Of a stretch of DNA of 9,325 bases, positions 7,617 to 9,325 are shown in pieces. The stretch is from Sedimentisphaerales bacterium (GTDB lineage: Bacteria; Planctomycetota; Phycisphaerae; Sedimentisphaerales; SG8-4), in the NCBI GenBank assembly GCA_016928975.1, contig JAFGJR010000010.1, positions 1 to 9,325 of the forward strand, given 5' to 3'. A program made the translations under genes and the position numbers. Under the pieces are notes generated by a model. It was not told the origin of the DNA and did not search any database. It was given only the letters and a program-made list of their open reading frames with translations. Positions within the stretch are counted from its first letter, which is position 1, and the number at the start of each line of letters is the position of its first letter.

Positions 7617-9016
7617 CTGTGGTATCGCTGGTCACCGACTTGAGCCTGGAGACGATGAAGCTCGTCGGTCAGTTCGCGCACAGTATCGGCATAGGACGGG
7701 GCGTCGTACACGTTGCGCAGTTCACAAGGGTCCTGCTCCAGGTCGAACAGTTCCCACTCGGGCTCGAACGACGGCTCGCAGGCACCCTCTTGGCCAAGCG
7801 GGTCGCTGTAGTAGTAGATCAGCTTATAGCGCTTCGTCCGCACACCATAGTGGGCCCAGACGTGGTGGCAGCCGTCGTTGTGCATCCAGTAGCGATAGTA
7901 CATGGCCGTCTGCCAGCTCTCTGGCGTCGTGCCGCGCAGCAGCGGCCGGAAGCTGCGGCCCTGGAACGACTCGGGAACAGGCGCCCCCGCCAGGTCGAGG
8001 AACGTGGGTGCGAAGTCGACGTTGGTGATGATGTCGTCGTTGACGCTGCTTGGTGCGATTTCGCGAGGCCAGCGGACGATAAAGGGCATGCGCAGCGATT
8101 CCTCGTACATGAACCGCTTGTCGAACCAGCCGTGGTCGCCGAGGAAGAAGCCTTGGTCCGAAGTGTAGACAACCATCGTGTTCTCGGTCAGGCCCTCGGC
8201 GTCAAGGCAGTCGAGCAGTCGGCCGACGTTGTCATCGACCGAGGCGATGGTCCGCAGATAGTCCTTGATGTAGCGCTGGTAGGCCCAGCTCTTGAGGGCC
8301 CCGGGGCTCAGGCCTTCGGGCGGGGCTGTTTTCCAGTCGTGTTCGGTCATGTCGCGGTCGATGCGCGTGCGGGCCGCCTCGGCCGCACGGGCCCGGTTGG
8401 CGTAATCGTCGTGGAACGTCTCGGGCTCGGGGATGTCGACGTCGTCGTACATGTGGGCATGCTTCTCGTCGGGCTCCCAGTGCCGGTGCGGCGCCTTGTG
8501 GTGCACCAGCAGGCAGAAGGGGCGCTCGCGGTCCCTTTGCCGCAGCCAGTCGAGCGATATGTCGGTGATCAGGTCCGTGACGTAGCCCTTGTGGACCCGC
8601 TTGCCGCCGGCGTCGATCATCTCCGGGTCGTGGTACAGCCCCTGGCCGGGCAGCACGCGCCAGAAGTCGAAGCCGGTCGGCTCATAGGCCGCACCCTGGC
8701 CGAGGTGCCACTTGCCGACAATCGCCGTCTGGTAGCCGTGCTCGCGAAGGACCTTGGGGAACGTCAGCAGGCGGTTGTCCATGTGCGTGGCGAGTGTGGT
8801 CACGCCGTTAACATGGTTGTATGTCCCGGCCAGGATCGTCGCCCGGCTCGGGGCGCAGATCGAGTTGGTGCAGAAGCAGTTGTCGAAGCGCATGCCGCCC
8901 CCGGCGATCCGGTCGAGGTGCGGCGTCCGATTGATGCGGCTGCCGTAGCAGCTCATGGCGTGCGCGGCGTGGTCGTCGGTCATGATGAATACGATGTTCG
9001 GCCTTGTCGTTGCCAT
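7607..9016 (-). CDS. Sulfatase, formylglycine-dependent family S1 (arylsulfatase A-like)
   Basis: This is a hydrolase of sulfate esters, 469 residues in the alkaline-phosphatase fold. Metal ligands D14-D15 lie in IVFIMTDDH. The catalytic motif C54-A-P-S-R58 has Cys as the formylglycine precursor. GKWHLG supplies K102 and H104, KAPHRHW supplies H177, TSDQG supplies D287-Q288, and WFDKR supplies K300. The C-terminus has the usual WELFDLEQDPCELRNVYD. All expected active-site positions are present, so it should be active once matured by a formylglycine-generating enzyme, which is not in the window. The ATG at 9016 is chosen for AGGAG 6 bases upstream; ATG 9022 directly abuts the SD. The N-terminus has no signal peptide, so a cytoplasmic location is inferred, unlike many polysaccharide sulfatases. 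The substrate is unresolved; the N-terminal half looks closest to glycan-type (GlcNAc-6- or choline-sulfatase-like) members from memory. It is probably co-transcribed with the zinc-ribbon gene 32 bases upstream. Confidence 0.95.
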   Translation of the reverse strand: MATTRPNIVFIMTDDHAAHAMSCYGSRINRTPHLDRIAGGGMRFDNCFCTNSICAPSRATILAGTYNHVNGVTTLATHMDNRLLTFPKVLREHGYQTAIVGKWHLGQGAAYEPTGFDFWRVLPGQGLYHDPEMIDAGGKRVHKGYVTDLITDISLDWLRQRDRERPFCLLVHHKAPHRHWEPDEKHAHMYDDVDIPEPETFHDDYANRARAAEAARTRIDRDMTEHDWKTAPPEGLSPGALKSWAYQRYIKDYLRTIASVDDNVGRLLDCLDAEGLTENTMVVYTSDQGFFLGDHGWFDKRFMYEESLRMPFIVRWPREIAPSSVNDDIITNVDFAPTFLDLAGAPVPESFQGRSFRPLLRGTTPESWQTAMYYRYWMHNDGCHHVWAHYGVRTKRYKLIYYYSDPLGQEGACEPSFEPEWELFDLEQDPCELRNVYDAPSYADTVRELTDELHRLQAQVGDQRYHRDA

Positions 9017-9022
9017 GTCCAT

Positions 9023-9027
9023 CTCCT
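9023..9027 (-). promoter_or_regulatory. Shine-Dalgarno AGGAG deciding the sulfatase start
   Basis: AGGAG directly abuts one ATG (9022) and is 6 bases from the next (9016). The spacing selects 9016 as the start codon and removes two residues from the protein. Confidence 0.65.
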
Positions 9028-9048
9028 GGTCGCAGCAATCGTACCAAT

Positions 9049-9237
9049 TCACCTGCACAGCGTCATGCCGTACAGGCAGAAGGCAAGATACGCGGCCAGA
9101 AGCACGACGCCAAACAGAATGACGAGCCACAGGACCACGGGATGCCCTTGCGGATGACCGCATTGGCGGCAGAAGGGACTGAGGGGACTGACCTCCTTCC
9201 CGCAGGCCTTGCACTGCTTAAGCTTCGGATTTGCCAT
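9049..9237 (-). CDS. Zinc-ribbon miniprotein with a C-terminal transmembrane helix
   Basis: This is a 62-residue protein. Residues 9-26 form a C-x2-C-x10-C-x2-C zinc ribbon (CKAC ... CRQC), as in the small zinc_ribbon_2-type domains. Residues 34-57 form a single hydrophobic helix (VVLWLVILFGVVLL...), so the ribbon is probably held on the cytoplasmic face of the membrane. Two further Cys, C54 and C61, lie in or after the helix. The ATG at 9237 has AGGAGGA 6 bases upstream, an excellent SD. It precedes the sulfatase on the same strand with only 32 bases between stop and start. Such miniproteins are common and mostly uncharacterised; no link to sulfatase maturation can be shown. Confidence 0.85.
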   Translation of the reverse strand: MANPKLKQCKACGKEVSPLSPFCRQCGHPQGHPVVLWLVILFGVVLLAAYLAFCLYGMTLCR

Positions 9238-9243
9238 GACAGA

Positions 9244-9250
9244 TCCTCCT
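9244..9250 (-). promoter_or_regulatory. Strong Shine-Dalgarno AGGAGGA before the zinc-ribbon gene
   Basis: Seven consecutive SD bases lie 6 bases from the ATG at 9237. This supports the start and the reality of this short gene. No convincing promoter is visible between here and the right edge, so transcription probably enters from outside the window. Confidence 0.75.
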
Positions 9251-9325
9251 GGTCGATTGGGCTTTCAGTCCCCGGCCTCTTCGGATCGCTGCTTTCCCCG
9301 ATAGAAAAGCCTGTCGCCCGAGAGT

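Noticed and set aside
7544..9157. Long plus-strand open frame (537 codons) opposite the sulfatase
   Set aside because: It is antisense to a gene with a complete sulfatase active site; the product is low-complexity Val/Arg/Ala-rich with no recognisable domain. High GC leaves antisense frames open.
9265..9325. Possible C-terminal tail of another leftward gene (ends LFYRGKQRSEEAGD)
   Set aside because: One minus frame is open to the right edge and ends 27 bases before the zinc-ribbon start with GC-rich third positions, but 19 codons are too few and other frames are open too.

Overview
The window is GC-rich and bacterial, with tightly packed genes, 4-base ATGA overlaps and good Shine-Dalgarno (SD) sites. 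No ribosomal or taxonomic marker is present. An unsignalled formylglycine-type sulfatase, a DsrE/ArsR/ABC cluster and an RND efflux pair would suit an anaerobic or sediment bacterium, for example of the Planctomycetota/PVC group or a deltaproteobacterium-like lineage. That placement is a low-confidence inference.

Layout. Positions 1-4635 read rightward. First comes the 3' part of an RND periplasmic adaptor gene (open at the left edge), overlapped by 4 bases by a complete 1033-residue RND inner-membrane pump gene. A 78-residue cysteine-containing hypothetical protein follows. Positions 4636-4798 are a convergent junction with no clear intrinsic terminator. Everything from 4799 to 9237 reads leftward. 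In transcription order, a putative operon comprises an ArsR-family regulator (7419-7093), a 52-residue protein with six cysteines (7109-6951), a DsrE-like sulfur-relay protein (6954-6634), an ABC ATPase (6525-5533) and an ABC-2 permease (5536-4799). A sigma70-like promoter (7464-7436) precedes the regulator. Upstream of that, separated by two hairpins, lie a sulfatase (9016-7607) and, 32 bases before its start codon, a zinc-ribbon/membrane-anchor miniprotein (9237-9049).

How the genes fit together. The adaptor and pump would form the inner part of a tripartite efflux system; the outer-membrane channel is not in view. The leftward five-gene operon is the most interesting element. A winged-helix regulator, a Cys-rich peptide and a DsrE-family thiol protein are translationally interlocked and precede a complete ABC exporter, which suggests a thiol-, sulfur- or metal-responsive export system. 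The substrate cannot be read from the sequence. The sulfatase and zinc-ribbon genes look like a separate unit.
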